Assembly (NCBI RefSeq): GCF_000251105.1
Contig: NC_017034.1
Span: 1,178,001-1,242,000 of the forward strand
Length of the DNA stretch: 64,000 nucleotides
Direction of reading: 5' to 3'
Source of the DNA: Methanocella conradii HZ254
Lineage (GTDB): Archaea > Halobacteriota > Methanocellia > Methanocellales > Methanocellaceae
Below the pieces are notes generated by a model. That model made no database searches. It saw only the letters and a program-made list of their open reading frames with translations, and had not been told where the DNA came from. A program made the position numbers and the translations under genes. Shown one piece after another: positions 8,476 through 17,622 of the stretch (positions are counted from its first letter, which is position 1; every line of letters begins with the position of its first letter).

Positions 8476-9369
8476 TTGTACCATCCATCGGGAGTCTATC
8501 CGGCAATGCCGACCCCTTTCAAGAAAAATGGGGAACTGGACGAGACCGGCCTGAGAGACCTCGTCATACACCTGGAGAGCGCGGGGGTTAACGGCATCCT
8601 CGCAATGGGCACAATAGGAGAGTTTGCAATGATGAGCGAACAGGAACGGAGGAAGGCTGCGGAGATCATCATAGGGGCTTCCAACCGGCTCGAGGTAATA
8701 ATCAACGCGGGCTACGCATCGACGCGGGAGACGGTCAAGATGGCCTTATTCTTAAAGGATTTAGGCGTGGACGCCATAGTCGCCGTGGAGCCCTACTTTT
8801 ACCACCCTTCGCCCGCGGGCATGGCCAGGCATTTCCTCGCCATAGCGGAGGAGACGGACATGCCGGTCATTGCGTATAATATCCCGCAATTCTCGGGCAA
8901 TGGCATCACGCCGGGCATCCTGGACTCCCTTGTGGAGGATGTCAGGATAGTCGGCATCAAGGATAGCGAAGGGGACGCGATGAAGCTGGCGGAGTTCATC
9001 AGGAGGGCGCCTCGTGACTTCTCGGTCATGGTCGGCTCTGACCCGCTGGCAGCCTACGGCGTGTGCATGGGCGCAAGGGGCATGATGCTCGGTAGCGCGA
9101 TGCTCGCGCCCGACGTCTGCATCGAGATGTACAGGGCCGCGCTTGATAGTGACATGAAGAAGGCGTTCTCCTTGCAGAAAAAGCTGAATAATTATATAAA
9201 GGCTATGAGGGTCGGTGCCTTCCCGGCTGCGGTTAAGTACATGCTTTCGGCCATGGGGCTTCCCGGGGGCCATGTCCGGCCCCCTCTGGAGGACTTATCG
9301 GATAGGGAGAAAAGGATTGCTGATGGCTATTTGAGAGATGCAAGGGCAATGAAGGAGTTGGTCGTGTGA
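8476..9369 (+). CDS. DapA/NAL-family aldolase or lyase
   Basis: This 297-residue TIM-barrel protein of the dihydrodipicolinate synthase/N-acetylneuraminate lyase family has the conserved tyrosine in PVIAYNIPQFSGNG and the Schiff-base lysine in VGIKDSEGD. The start is TTG 8476, preceded by a GGGGG stretch at a proper distance. Its stop overlaps the start of an aldehyde ferredoxin oxidoreductase by four bases, so the two form one operon. That pairing suggests a sugar-acid or aldehyde catabolic role (for instance a 2-keto-3-deoxy acid aldolase) rather than lysine synthesis, but the substrate is not determined. N-terminal family motif PAMPTPFKKNGELDE is present. Confidence 0.85.
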   Translation: MYHPSGVYPAMPTPFKKNGELDETGLRDLVIHLESAGVNGILAMGTIGEFAMMSEQERRKAAEIIIGASNRLEVIINAGYASTRETVKMALFLKDLGVDAIVAVEPYFYHPSPAGMARHFLAIAEETDMPVIAYNIPQFSGNGITPGILDSLVEDVRIVGIKDSEGDAMKLAEFIRRAPRDFSVMVGSDPLAAYGVCMGARGMMLGSAMLAPDVCIEMYRAALDSDMKKAFSLQKKLNNYIKAMRVGAFPAAVKYMLSAMGLPGGHVRPPLEDLSDREKRIADGYLRDARAMKELVV

Positions 9370-11255
9370 AAGGGCTTTGGGGCAAGCTGATAAGGGCGAA
9401 CCTGACGAATGGCAGCGTTGAGGTGGAGCGGATAGAGGACGAGGTGGCGAGGAGGTATCCTGGCGGAAAGGCGCTGGCTGCATACTATGCCATAAGGGAG
9501 ATAAAGAAGGGCGTTGACCCGCTCGGGCCGGATAATATGCTATACCTTTTCACAGGGGCGCTCACGGGCACTCCTGCTCCGCTGGGCAACCGTTTTGTGG
9601 CGGCCACGAAGTCGCCTCTTACACATACTTTTACGGATTCCTACGGGGGCGGCTACTGGGGCCCCGAGCTGAAGTTCGCGGGCTACGATGGCATCATCCT
9701 GGAAGGCGTATCCTCGGAGCCCGTGCGCATCCACATACAGGATGATGATATAAGGATGATGAGCGCAAAAGGCCTCTGGGGCAAGGATACCTGGGAGACC
9801 GAGGCGGAGATTAAAAGGTTGCATGGCCCGACGAAAAAGCCCCTGAAAGTATTGAGCATTGGGCCTGCGGGCGAGCGTAAGGACCTGCTGGCGGCGATCA
9901 TCGCAGACGCCAGGGCGGCCGCAAGGGGCGGCGTGGGGGCGGTCATGGGCAGCAAGAACCTAAAGGCGATTAGCGTGCTCGGGAGCAAGAGGCCCCCGTT
10001 GCATGACCCGAAGACCATGATGCTCCTCGTAAAGGAGCAGAACGCCCGGCTCAACAAGAACCCCTTGACCGCTGAGTCCCTGCGGTACCGGGGGACGGCT
10101 AACATCCTCTCCATGGTGAGCGAGGTGGGAGCGCTACCGTACAGGAATTTCTCCGGACAGCAAAACCCCGGGGCGGACAGGATAAGCGGGGAGGCGATGC
10201 AGAAGGCGATATGGAATGATGGCAGGAACTGGCACCCGTGCTGGAACTGCGTCGTGAAGTGCACGCACTACCACGTCCTTGAGCAGCAGGGCTTCGAGGG
10301 CAAGATTGACGACGGCCCGGAGTATGAGACCACGGCTCTGCTCGGGTCGAATTGCGGCATCAACGACCCGAAGGCCATCGCCCTGGCTGACTACTTGATG
10401 GATGGCTACGGCCTTGACACCATATCCGTTGGGGATACCATATCATTTTTAATGGACTGCTACGAGCGGGGGCTTATAGGAAGGGATATGACTAACGGCC
10501 TGGACTTGAGGTTTGGCAATCTGGATGCCTGGATGGCCGCACTCAACGCGGCCGGAAGGGGTGAGGGCATCCTGGGCAGGCTTGTGGCGAACGGCTGCCT
10601 CAGGGCGGCAGAGGAGATCGGCCACGGAAGCATCGATTTCGCCCCGCAGGTCAAAGGCCAGGAGATCCCCGCGTATGACCCGAGGAGCGGCCAGGGAACC
10701 GCGCTTTCCTACGCGAGGTGTGAGAGGGGCGCCGACCACCTTAAGCCGTGGGTTTTTGGCAATGAGTGGCTTTCCTATGAGGAGAGGACTGACCCCTTCT
10801 CGACGGCTGATAAGCCGTCTCTGGTTAAGCGTGAAAGCGAGATGTCTGCGCTTCTCGACTGCCTGTGCGTTTGCCGTTTTGCCGCTAATGAGCTGAGCCT
10901 GGAGGATGATTTCATGCTTCTGGTGAATGCTGCGACTGGCTTCGGCTATAGTTGGCACGAGTTCCGTGAGGTCGGCGAGCGGGCTGTCAACCTCGCCAGG
11001 GCGTTCGGTGCGAGGGAGGGCATGGGAAGGGCTCATGATTCGCTGCCTAAAAGGTTTGAGTCCGAGCCGCTGAAGGAGGGTATGGCGAAGGGCAACGTGG
11101 CTAAAGTCAACGACATGCTCTCGAAATACTATGAGCTGTGTGGCTGGGATGAGAATGGCGTCCCTACGCCCGGGAAGCTGCACGAGCTTGGCCTTGATTT
11201 CGTCATCGGCCAGCTAAAGGAGGCGGGCGCCACCCCGCAGGCGGCCCGCGCCTAA
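9366..11255 (+). CDS. Aldehyde:ferredoxin oxidoreductase (tungstopterin enzyme)
   Basis: This 629-residue protein starts at GTG 9366 with a GTGA overlap with the aldolase. The family oxidises aldehydes to acids with ferredoxin, using a tungsten bis-pterin and one [4Fe-4S] cluster. Visible signatures are the N-terminal GGKALAAYYA, the pterin-binding segment YGGGYWGPELKFAGYDG, cluster ligands CWNCVVKC with a late cysteine in LDCLCVCRF, and the second pterin region YDPRSGQGTALSYARCERG. Length and cysteine spacing match AOR. The substrate is unknown; the cotranscribed DapA-family protein may produce the aldehyde. MoaA and a MobB-MoaE fusion elsewhere in the window could make the cofactor. Confidence 0.93.
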   Translation: MKGLWGKLIRANLTNGSVEVERIEDEVARRYPGGKALAAYYAIREIKKGVDPLGPDNMLYLFTGALTGTPAPLGNRFVAATKSPLTHTFTDSYGGGYWGPELKFAGYDGIILEGVSSEPVRIHIQDDDIRMMSAKGLWGKDTWETEAEIKRLHGPTKKPLKVLSIGPAGERKDLLAAIIADARAAARGGVGAVMGSKNLKAISVLGSKRPPLHDPKTMMLLVKEQNARLNKNPLTAESLRYRGTANILSMVSEVGALPYRNFSGQQNPGADRISGEAMQKAIWNDGRNWHPCWNCVVKCTHYHVLEQQGFEGKIDDGPEYETTALLGSNCGINDPKAIALADYLMDGYGLDTISVGDTISFLMDCYERGLIGRDMTNGLDLRFGNLDAWMAALNAAGRGEGILGRLVANGCLRAAEEIGHGSIDFAPQVKGQEIPAYDPRSGQGTALSYARCERGADHLKPWVFGNEWLSYEERTDPFSTADKPSLVKRESEMSALLDCLCVCRFAANELSLEDDFMLLVNAATGFGYSWHEFREVGERAVNLARAFGAREGMGRAHDSLPKRFESEPLKEGMAKGNVAKVNDMLSKYYELCGWDENGVPTPGKLHELGLDFVIGQLKEAGATPQAARA

Positions 11256-11256
11256 T

Positions 11257-11417
11257 TTGACCACAGAGGACACAGAGGATATTTACCACGGAGGTTCACA
11301 GAGGACACAGAGGATATTTACCACGGAGGTTCACAGAGGACACAGAGGATATTTACCACGGAGGTTCACAGAGGACACAGAGGATATTTACCACGGAGGT
11401 TCACAGAGGACACAGAG
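11257..11417. repeat. Tandem 35-base repeat array (left arm of element B)
   Basis: A partial unit at 11260-11284 is followed by three full 35-base units (11285-11319, 11320-11354, 11355-11389) and a fourth cut at 11417. Each unit contains ACCACGGAGG, then TTCACAGAGGACACAGAGG and TATTT. There are no spacers. The array stops abruptly where the inverted repeat of an insertion sequence begins, and the same motif resumes at 12604. Confidence 0.9.
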
Positions 11418-12600
11418 AGTTACGATGGTTTCTAGGTGGTTGTGTTTTAGGGGGTTGTGATGGTTTTGGAAGCGAGGGGATATCTGTCTTGCGTTGGACT
11501 ATTCTTTTATGAGACTAGGTAAGTCTTGCAAGCTAGTATCCCCGGACTTGGTGTTTTGTGTGAAGAGTTTAAAGCCTTTGTCCCTTTTGCTCTCTATATT
11601 GTTTGGTTTGAGTGGGAGGGATGGGTAGAAGAGATTGTTATACCTGGTGGGGTGTTTGTTGGAGCGTACAAGTATAGAGGATTTTTGTAAATCTCATAAG
11701 GCGTTGAGTCCTGACGTGATACTCAAGCTAGGGCGGGTGCCCATGGAGGAGATGAGGGGGAAGTGTAACATGCTGCTCTCATTGTCCGCCCGGCTAGCCC
11801 CTGAAGACCTGCTCGTAGAATCATGACCTGAGTATTGATTATCACGACGTCGTGTATAATGGAAGGAAGAGGCGTCTCAGGTATGGGGTGTGCGGCCTCA
11901 CGGGGAGGAATAGTTTTCTCGCCATGGCAATCCAGCCGTACGAGCAGGGATCGTGTAACGCATTGATGGTGGAAAAACTTCTTGAAGGACTGACAGGCTC
12001 TACAAGGAATCACTCCTGGATGGTGTGATGGTCAAGGATTATCTGATGAGGAGCAGGACTGGGGGAAGCCTCGTGGTGAAGATGCACTTCCAGTACGACC
12101 CGGGTAACGAGTACAAACTTTATGTTAGCAACCTCGAAGACGTTAATATAGAAGCCCACTACCCCTACCGGTGGAACATCGAGAGTTGTCTCGCCAAGAA
12201 CATGGTGGACGCAGTGACGAGCAGCACCAGCATGGCCTACCAGATCCTCCTCAAAACAATCAGCCTCATACTCGCCAACCTCTGGAAACTCCTCGTAAAA
12301 ACAATGCTAGTATACACGACCATGAAAACTACTACTATGAAAACTTTTAAAAGAATGTTAGGAAGCCTCATCCTGGAAGACGAAACATGGAATAGGGCGA
12401 AAGAAAGAGGCTAGTAACAACCCGAAACCATAGGACCGGACGTTTAACCCTTTTTCAACTTAGCACAGGCTATCAACCCACACAAAAAAAGAACAGAATC
12501 ATGCTTTAACGCTTATACAAACAATCACGAAAACCTCCTTTAAAATCGCATAAAAAAGACCAAACCATAACCCAGCAACCACCTAGAAACCATCGTAACT
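11418..12600. mobile_element. Decayed ISH3-like insertion sequence with 25-base terminal inverted repeats
   Basis: Bases 11418-11442 and 12576-12600 are perfect 25-base inverted repeats (left end begins AGTTACGATGGTTTC). They enclose 1183 bases with a broken DDE transposase. The element interrupts a repeat array: GGACACAGAG stands immediately before the left end and again at 12604-12613 just after the right end, so it may be a target duplication with three extra bases, although the repetitive target makes this uncertain. The transposase C-terminus resembles the ISH3 group. Confidence 0.85.
11635..12417 (+). pseudogene. Transposase, ISH3-like, frameshifted
   Basis: At least three frames carry consecutive pieces. 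The first piece (11635-11826) has an N-terminal helical part. The second frame, about 11838-12028, holds IDYHDVVYNGRKRRLRYG, the likely first catalytic Asp region. The third, about 12025-12417, holds HYPYRWNIESCLAKNMV and ISLILANLWKLL, the Glu region of the DDE core. Stops and frame changes between them rule out a single product. The pattern of an RW-IES motif followed by a TSS stretch and a hydrophobic ANLW helix fits ISH3-type archaeal transposases. It is bounded by the IS inverted repeats. Confidence 0.8.
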
Positions 12601-12905
12601 ACTGGACACAGAGGATATTTGTTTCCTAAAGGGGGGCTTCGCCCCCCTCAGAGACCCCCTTTTATAGGTCAATCATTTGATATACAATTATTTAGTATAT
12701 ATACAATTATTTAGTATATATACAATTATTTAGTATAATATGGAAGACTCATAATAAAAAAGAATCTCATTTAATAGGTAGAAGGAGGGTCTCTCAGGGG
12801 GCGAAGCCCCCTTGAGTAAATAAAAAGCCTCTGTGTCCTTTGTGAACCTCTGTGGTTCAATTTACTCAGTGTCCTTTGTGGTTAATATCCCCTCTGTGGT
12901 GAAAC
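12601..12905. repeat. Palindromic intergenic element B, core and right arm
   Basis: It begins with GGACACAGAGGATATTT, the same unit as the array to the left of the IS. A G-rich block (12622-12660, core GGGGGGCTTCGCCCCCC) follows. The AT-rich core has three tandem copies of about 19 bases containing TACAATTATTTAGTA (12680-12737). The inverted G-rich block comes next (12786-12825, core GGGGGCGAAGCCCCC). The right arm, 12827-12903, has inverted copies of the array motif (CTCTGTGTCCTTTGTG and CCTCTGTGGT). With the array at 11257-11417 it makes a single palindromic element of roughly 460 bases, now split by the IS. Confidence 0.85.
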
Positions 12906-12960
12906 CCACGCACTGTGTACATTGCGGTAAAAACACGAGATAACTGCTTTTAAAGCACCC

Positions 12961-12974
12961 TACATATAAAAAAT
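12961..12974 (+). promoter_or_regulatory. TATA box of the glycosyltransferase operon
   Basis: TACATATAAAAAAT lies about 31-44 bases upstream of the ATG at 13005, the expected place for an archaeal TATA box giving a short leader that still includes the SD GGGGTGAT. Confidence 0.5.
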
Positions 12975-13004
12975 CCCGCCACTTACTGAAAATGGGGTGA
13001 TGCT

Positions 13005-14285
13005 ATGAGAATAGGCGTTGTGCACTGGGCGTTTCCGCCCGTTGTGGGAGGCGTGGAGTCACATCTCATCTATCTTTATGGGGAGATGGCCCGCATGGGA
13101 CACGAGGTATCCTTCCTGACGGCCCCCCACCCTGCGAGAAGGGATGAGGACGTCGGCTGGTGCAGGGTCATCTCAAACGAGCTGATGAGCATAGGCCATC
13201 TACTTAAAAAGCCACCGGGGCGGGACGAGGTCGAAGGCATGATCGAGGGCTTCATAGAAAAGGAGGCCCCGGAGATAGTCCACGCTCATAATCTTCATTA
13301 CTTTTTTCCACACCATGCGGAGGCGCTGGGGCGCCTTTGCAGGAAATATTGCATCCCCGTGGTGTTAACGGTTCATAATTATTGGGGGGATGACCTGTGC
13401 AGGCACCTCCTGAGGGACGTCGGCTGGGACATGGTCGTGGCGGTGAGCTATCACCTGAAAAAGTATTGCATCTTCGACGCGGGGCTGCCTCCGGAAAAGG
13501 TAGAGGTGCACTATCATGGCATCGACCTGGAGCGGTATAGGGCGCTCGAGGATAGGGAGGCGCTTAAGGCCAGGCTGGGCCTTTCAGGCCGTAAGGTGAT
13601 ATTCCACCCGGCACGGATGTGCGAGATGAAGGGCACGCTGCACAGCATCGAGGCCATTGCCATGCTCAAGGAAAAGTATCGGGACGTCTGCCTGGTGCTG
13701 AGCGGCAACGGTGACACGGTGGACTTTGAGAACGAGCGGCCGGCGTTTAAGGCTTGCGTGAAAAAGCTCGTGGAAGGCCTGAAGGTCTCGGATAGCATCC
13801 ATTTTGTGAGCATTCCTGCGGAGGAGATGCCATTGTACATGAACGCAGCCGACGTGGTCATATATCCAACGGTGCTTCCGCAGGGGGAGGCGTTCGGAAT
13901 CGCCCCGGTGGAGGCCATGGCCTGCGGCAGGCCGGTCATCGTCACGGACAGCGGAGGCCTGGCCGAGAGCACGCGGCATGGCATAAACGGTCTCGTGCTG
14001 GACTGCGACACCTCGTCGCTGACAGCGGAGCTTGCACGTAGCATAGAGTACCTGCTAGAGCACCCGGAGGCCTGCCACTACCTTGGCGAGAACGGCAGGG
14101 AGGTTGCTGAGGAGCGTTTCGATTCCAGGAAGATGGCCCTCAGGATGGAGGGGCTTTATGGCCGGCTCGCCCTCGCAAGGCTCGCCTGTAGAGGGGATGC
14201 AGAGGCCCCGCATGAGGCTAAAAAACAAGGCTACAATCGGGCAGAAGTGCTTTTTATGCAGGGTATCTATAAAAAAGCCCAATGA
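13005..14285 (+). CDS. Glycosyltransferase family 4, paralogue 1
   Basis: This 426-residue GT-B enzyme has an N-terminal acceptor domain beginning HWAFPPVVGGVESHL, the motif IVHAHNLHYF, and a C-terminal nucleotide-sugar domain with GEAFGIAPVEAMACGRPVI, which holds the EX7E signature of retaining GT4 enzymes. The SD GGTGAT sits three bases before the ATG. The next gene is a close paralogue, and a debranching enzyme follows, so roles in glycogen or another alpha-glucan are plausible; sugar donor and acceptor are not known. The last 40 residues are basic and differ from the paralogue. A 150-base tract (13824-13973) is identical to the paralogue. Confidence 0.9.
   Translation: MRIGVVHWAFPPVVGGVESHLIYLYGEMARMGHEVSFLTAPHPARRDEDVGWCRVISNELMSIGHLLKKPPGRDEVEGMIEGFIEKEAPEIVHAHNLHYFFPHHAEALGRLCRKYCIPVVLTVHNYWGDDLCRHLLRDVGWDMVVAVSYHLKKYCIFDAGLPPEKVEVHYHGIDLERYRALEDREALKARLGLSGRKVIFHPARMCEMKGTLHSIEAIAMLKEKYRDVCLVLSGNGDTVDFENERPAFKACVKKLVEGLKVSDSIHFVSIPAEEMPLYMNAADVVIYPTVLPQGEAFGIAPVEAMACGRPVIVTDSGGLAESTRHGINGLVLDCDTSSLTAELARSIEYLLEHPEACHYLGENGREVAEERFDSRKMALRMEGLYGRLALARLACRGDAEAPHEAKKQGYNRAEVLFMQGIYKKAQ
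13824..13973 (+). repeat. Gene-conversion tract, copy 1
   Basis: These 150 bases, beginning GAGATGCCATTGTACATG and ending CTGGCCGAGAGCACG, are identical base for base to 15132-15281 in the neighbouring paralogue. Sequence on both sides diverges at once, including at third positions. The tract codes for the nucleotide-sugar-binding core. Confidence 0.92.
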
Positions 14286-14306
14286 AAAATGGTATAGGGT
14301 GATGCT

Positions 14307-15542
14307 GTGAAAATAGGCGTAATGCACTGGGCGTTCCCGCCCGTCGTGGGAGGGGTTGAGTCGCATCTCATATACCTTTATGAGGAACTCACTCGAATGG
14401 GGCATAAGGTCGCCTTCCTCACCTCCCCTCACCCGGAGAGGGATGAGGGCGATTACCCGTGGTGTAAGATAGTTTCTGATGACTACATGTCCATCCGCTA
14501 TTGTTTGGGCGAGGCGGGAGCGGAGAGGCGTATGCGGGTCTACGAGATGATGGAGCGCTTCATAGCGGGCGAAGAGCCGGACATAGTCCACGCCCACAAC
14601 TTCCATTACTTCGTCCCTGACCACGCCCTATGCCTCGGTGCCCTCTCCAGGAAGTATGGGCTGCCGATCGTGCTCACGATACATAATTACTGGGAGGATG
14701 ACCTTTGCAGGCGCCTCCTGCGGGACGTCGGCTGGGATAGGATAGTGGCGGTCAGCTATCACATTAAGCGCCCCTGCATCTTCGACGCAGGCGTGCCGCC
14801 GGACAGGGTAGAGGTACATTACCATGGGGTGAGGCTGGATAGATACCGCATGGTGGGCGATAGGGAAGCTCTCAAGGAAAGGCTCGGCTTGAAGGGTAGG
14901 CGCGCGGTCCTTCACCCTGCCAGGGCTTGCCAGTCGAAGGGCTCGCTGCATAGCATCATGGCCATTGCCATGCTCAAGGAAAAGTATCGGGACGTCTGCT
15001 TGCTGTTGAGCGGCAGCGGGGACTCGGTGGACTTCGATAATGAGAGAGAGTCCTTTAAGTCAGAGGCGGCATCCCTCATAGAAAGGCTTGGGGTGGAGGA
15101 CAACGTCGTGTTCATAAACGCTAGGGGAGACGAGATGCCATTGTACATGAACGCAGCCGACGTGGTCATATATCCAACGGTGCTTCCGCAGGGGGAGGCG
15201 TTCGGAATCGCCCCGGTGGAGGCCATGGCCTGCGGCAGGCCGGTCATCGTCACGGACAGCGGAGGCCTGGCCGAGAGCACGTCTCATGGAATCAATGGCC
15301 TGGTCATAGAGAGAGACCCGGATACGCTTGCGGAGAGGCTCTCGAAGTGCATCGACCTCCTGCTGAGCGACGTGGAGCTAGCCGAGTACCTCGGGAGAAA
15401 TGGAAGGGAGATCGCAGTCGAGCGGTTCGATTCCAGAAAAATGGCACTGAAGATGGAAAGGCTTTATCACAGGCTGGTCAGCGGCCACGTAACGCGGGGC
15501 AGTGTGAGGGTGGATGCGAGCGCTGCCAGGCCTCTATCCTAA
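14307..15542 (+). CDS. Glycosyltransferase family 4, paralogue 2
   Basis: This 411-residue protein starts at GTG 14307 with the same GGTGAT site three bases upstream as its paralogue. The same landmarks are present: HWAFPPVVGGVESHL, IVHAHNFHYF and GEAFGIAPVEAMACG. It shares with its neighbour the 150-base identical tract and another identical run of about 40 bases in the helix around ECAMLKEKYRDVC-like sequence (AIAMLKEKYRDVC). The rest of the protein is clearly diverged, so this is an old tandem duplication with recent conversion. It overlaps the start of the debranching enzyme, which implies a common alpha-glucan-related operon. The sugar specificity is unknown. Confidence 0.9.
   Translation: MKIGVMHWAFPPVVGGVESHLIYLYEELTRMGHKVAFLTSPHPERDEGDYPWCKIVSDDYMSIRYCLGEAGAERRMRVYEMMERFIAGEEPDIVHAHNFHYFVPDHALCLGALSRKYGLPIVLTIHNYWEDDLCRRLLRDVGWDRIVAVSYHIKRPCIFDAGVPPDRVEVHYHGVRLDRYRMVGDREALKERLGLKGRRAVLHPARACQSKGSLHSIMAIAMLKEKYRDVCLLLSGSGDSVDFDNERESFKSEAASLIERLGVEDNVVFINARGDEMPLYMNAADVVIYPTVLPQGEAFGIAPVEAMACGRPVIVTDSGGLAESTSHGINGLVIERDPDTLAERLSKCIDLLLSDVELAEYLGRNGREIAVERFDSRKMALKMERLYHRLVSGHVTRGSVRVDASAARPLS
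15132..15281 (+). repeat. Gene-conversion tract, copy 2
   Basis: Identical over 150 bases to 13824-13973; both copies have the same orientation, with starts 1308 bases apart. The flanks differ immediately (GACGAGATG versus GAGGAGATG before it, ACGTCTCAT versus ACGCGGCAT after it). Confidence 0.92.
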
Positions 15543-17622
15543 GCTTATGGATGGGACGATAGTCATCAACGAAGGCACGACCTTCATGGTCACAGATACG
15601 AGCGGCAACGTGCCGAGAGGCACCCCCCTCGGCCTGTTCAGGTCGGACACCAGGTACTTGAACCTTTACCTGCTGCAGATTGACGATAAGGAGCTCATAC
15701 CCCTCAGCTTTACCAGGAAGGGCTACATAGCAAATATTTCCCTGACCAACCCTGCGCTAAAGGGCGAAAAGCAGGACATTCCGGAGGGCACGCTGCACAT
15801 CCTCCGCACCATGTTCATCAGCACCAACTTTTATGAGAAGATGTTCGTGAAGAACACCAACCCCTTTCCGGTAAAGCTGAAGCTGTCGCTGTCCTACGAC
15901 ACGGATTTCAGGGACATCTTCGAGGTGAAGGGGGTGAGCGTACACAGGAAAGGCCTCAGGGCCATCATCGAGGGGGAGGAGGGCAAGAACATCATACTAC
16001 GATATGAGGGGCTTGACAACGTCATCAGGCGCACGGAGTTTTACTTTAAGCCCACCCCCCAGATATACTGGGATACTGCGCTATTCAACGTAGAGCTGGC
16101 GCCTTATGAGACGAAGGAGATAGACGTGGAGGTGGTCATGACGCTTGGCGGCGTCCCGGTGATAAGGCAGGAGTACGTCGAGGCTAAGAAGGAGATCGAG
16201 GAGTCCTACGATAGGTGGCAGCGTGGCCTTACCCAGATATCGACGGATAATGAGATGATGAATAACATTATAGATACGTGTATAGTTGATTTGCGCTCGC
16301 TTATCATTAATACCAAGAAGGGCCTTCTGGTGCCCGCCGCCGGCATACCATGGTATGATACCATTTTCGGCCGGGACAGCCTGATAACCTGCTTCCAGAC
16401 GCTGATGCTGAACCCCTCCCTGTCGGCGTCCACGCTCCGCTTTTTGACGCTTTACCAGGGCACTAAGGTGGATACGTGGACCGACGAGCAGCCCGGGAAG
16501 ATACTGCATGAGATACGGGAGGGCGAGCTTGCCAACCTTCACCATATACCGCATACGCCCTATTACGGCACCGTCGATGCGACGCTGCTATACCTAATAC
16601 TTCTATCCGAGTACTACCGATGGACGGGGGATACGGGCCTGCTCTCGGATATCAGGTATGGGGCGGAGGCGGCGGCCCGGTGGATGGATGACTATGGAGA
16701 TATAGACAGGGACGGATTCGTCGAGTATATCCGCATGTCAGAGCGTCTCGGCCTCCAGAACCAGGGCTGGAAGGACTCGCACAATTCCATCGTGTTCTCG
16801 GACGGCAGGCTTGCCGCACCCCCGATTGCGCTCTCCGAAGTGCAGGGCTACGCTTATGACGCTAAAAGAAGATATGCCGAGCTATACCCTGATGACGGGT
16901 CCGGCAAAAGGCTCGCCTCGGAGAGCGTGAGGCTCAAGGAGAAATACGACGAGGCCTTCTGGCTTCCCGAGAAGGGCTTTTATGCCGAGGCGCTGGACAA
17001 GGATAAGCGCAGGGTTGACTCCATCACCAGTAACCCGTGCCACGGCTTCTGGTCGGGCATACTCGCCCCGTCCAGGGCGGAGGCTTTAGCAAAGCGGATC
17101 ATGGAGCCTGACATGTACTCGGGGTGGGGTATACGGACCCTCGCCTCGAGCGAGGCGGCCTACGACCCGCAGAGCTACCATAACGGGTCGGTGTGGCCGC
17201 ACGATAATTCCATAATCGCCTGGGGCCTTAAGAAGTACGGCTACTCGGAGGAGGCTAATACTATAATAACCTCGCTTATCCAGGCATGTAAGTACTTCGA
17301 TTATCGCCTGCCAGAGCTATTCTGCGGGTATCCGAGAAAGGAGAGAGAGGCGCCCATGATCTATCACTCTACCTGCAGCCCCCAGGCCTGGGCGTCCGGC
17401 AGCATTATCCTGTTTATCCAGACCATGCTCGGATTGTACCCGGACGCCTCTAAGAACGTTCTATACGTTAAGCCAACCCTGCCCGACTGGCTTAGCATCG
17501 TCACGGTAAAGAACATGATGGTCGGCGGCGAGAAGGTCAGCATCGAGTTCAAGCGCGTGAAAGGCGTGACCACGTTTGAGGTCATAGGCAAGGCTGGCAA
17601 GATAAAGGTGGAGCCGCTTTAG
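15514..17622 (+). CDS. Glycogen debranching enzyme (amylo-alpha-1,6-glucosidase type)
   Basis: About 702 residues with an N-terminal GDE_N-type beta domain (INEGTTFMVTDTSGNVPRG) and a C-terminal (alpha/alpha)6 barrel as in GH133/GH63-like debranching enzymes. The barrel carries IPWYDTIFGRDSLIT, ANLHHIPHTPYYGTVDATLLY, QGWKDSHNSIVF and YHNGSVWPHDNSIIAWG; the acidic residues of WKDS and related motifs are likely catalytic. These enzymes remove alpha-1,6 branches from glycogen. ATG 15514 has GAGGGTGG just before it; ATG 15547, four bases after the upstream stop, gives a more family-like N-terminus but lacks an SD. The gene ends convergently with moaA, overlapping by four bases. Confidence 0.88.
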   Translation: MRALPGLYPKLMDGTIVINEGTTFMVTDTSGNVPRGTPLGLFRSDTRYLNLYLLQIDDKELIPLSFTRKGYIANISLTNPALKGEKQDIPEGTLHILRTMFISTNFYEKMFVKNTNPFPVKLKLSLSYDTDFRDIFEVKGVSVHRKGLRAIIEGEEGKNIILRYEGLDNVIRRTEFYFKPTPQIYWDTALFNVELAPYETKEIDVEVVMTLGGVPVIRQEYVEAKKEIEESYDRWQRGLTQISTDNEMMNNIIDTCIVDLRSLIINTKKGLLVPAAGIPWYDTIFGRDSLITCFQTLMLNPSLSASTLRFLTLYQGTKVDTWTDEQPGKILHEIREGELANLHHIPHTPYYGTVDATLLYLILLSEYYRWTGDTGLLSDIRYGAEAAARWMDDYGDIDRDGFVEYIRMSERLGLQNQGWKDSHNSIVFSDGRLAAPPIALSEVQGYAYDAKRRYAELYPDDGSGKRLASESVRLKEKYDEAFWLPEKGFYAEALDKDKRRVDSITSNPCHGFWSGILAPSRAEALAKRIMEPDMYSGWGIRTLASSEAAYDPQSYHNGSVWPHDNSIIAWGLKKYGYSEEANTIITSLIQACKYFDYRLPELFCGYPRKEREAPMIYHSTCSPQAWASGSIILFIQTMLGLYPDASKNVLYVKPTLPDWLSIVTVKNMMVGGEKVSIEFKRVKGVTTFEVIGKAGKIKVEPL

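Larger units (their letters stand above)
11256..13004. other. Gene-poor repeat and IS region
   Basis: This 1.75-kb interval between the AOR and the first glycosyltransferase holds no intact gene. It contains a tandem repeat array, an insertion sequence with a broken transposase, the remaining part of a palindromic element, and finally the glycosyltransferase promoter. The parts are listed separately. Confidence 0.85.

Noticed and set aside
11285..11417. Tandem array as a CRISPR
   Set aside because: The units abut directly with no variable spacers and no cas genes are in the window.
11257..11460. Open frame across the 35-base tandem repeats
   Set aside because: Its product is only a translation of the repeat in different frames, with no domain or ribosome site.
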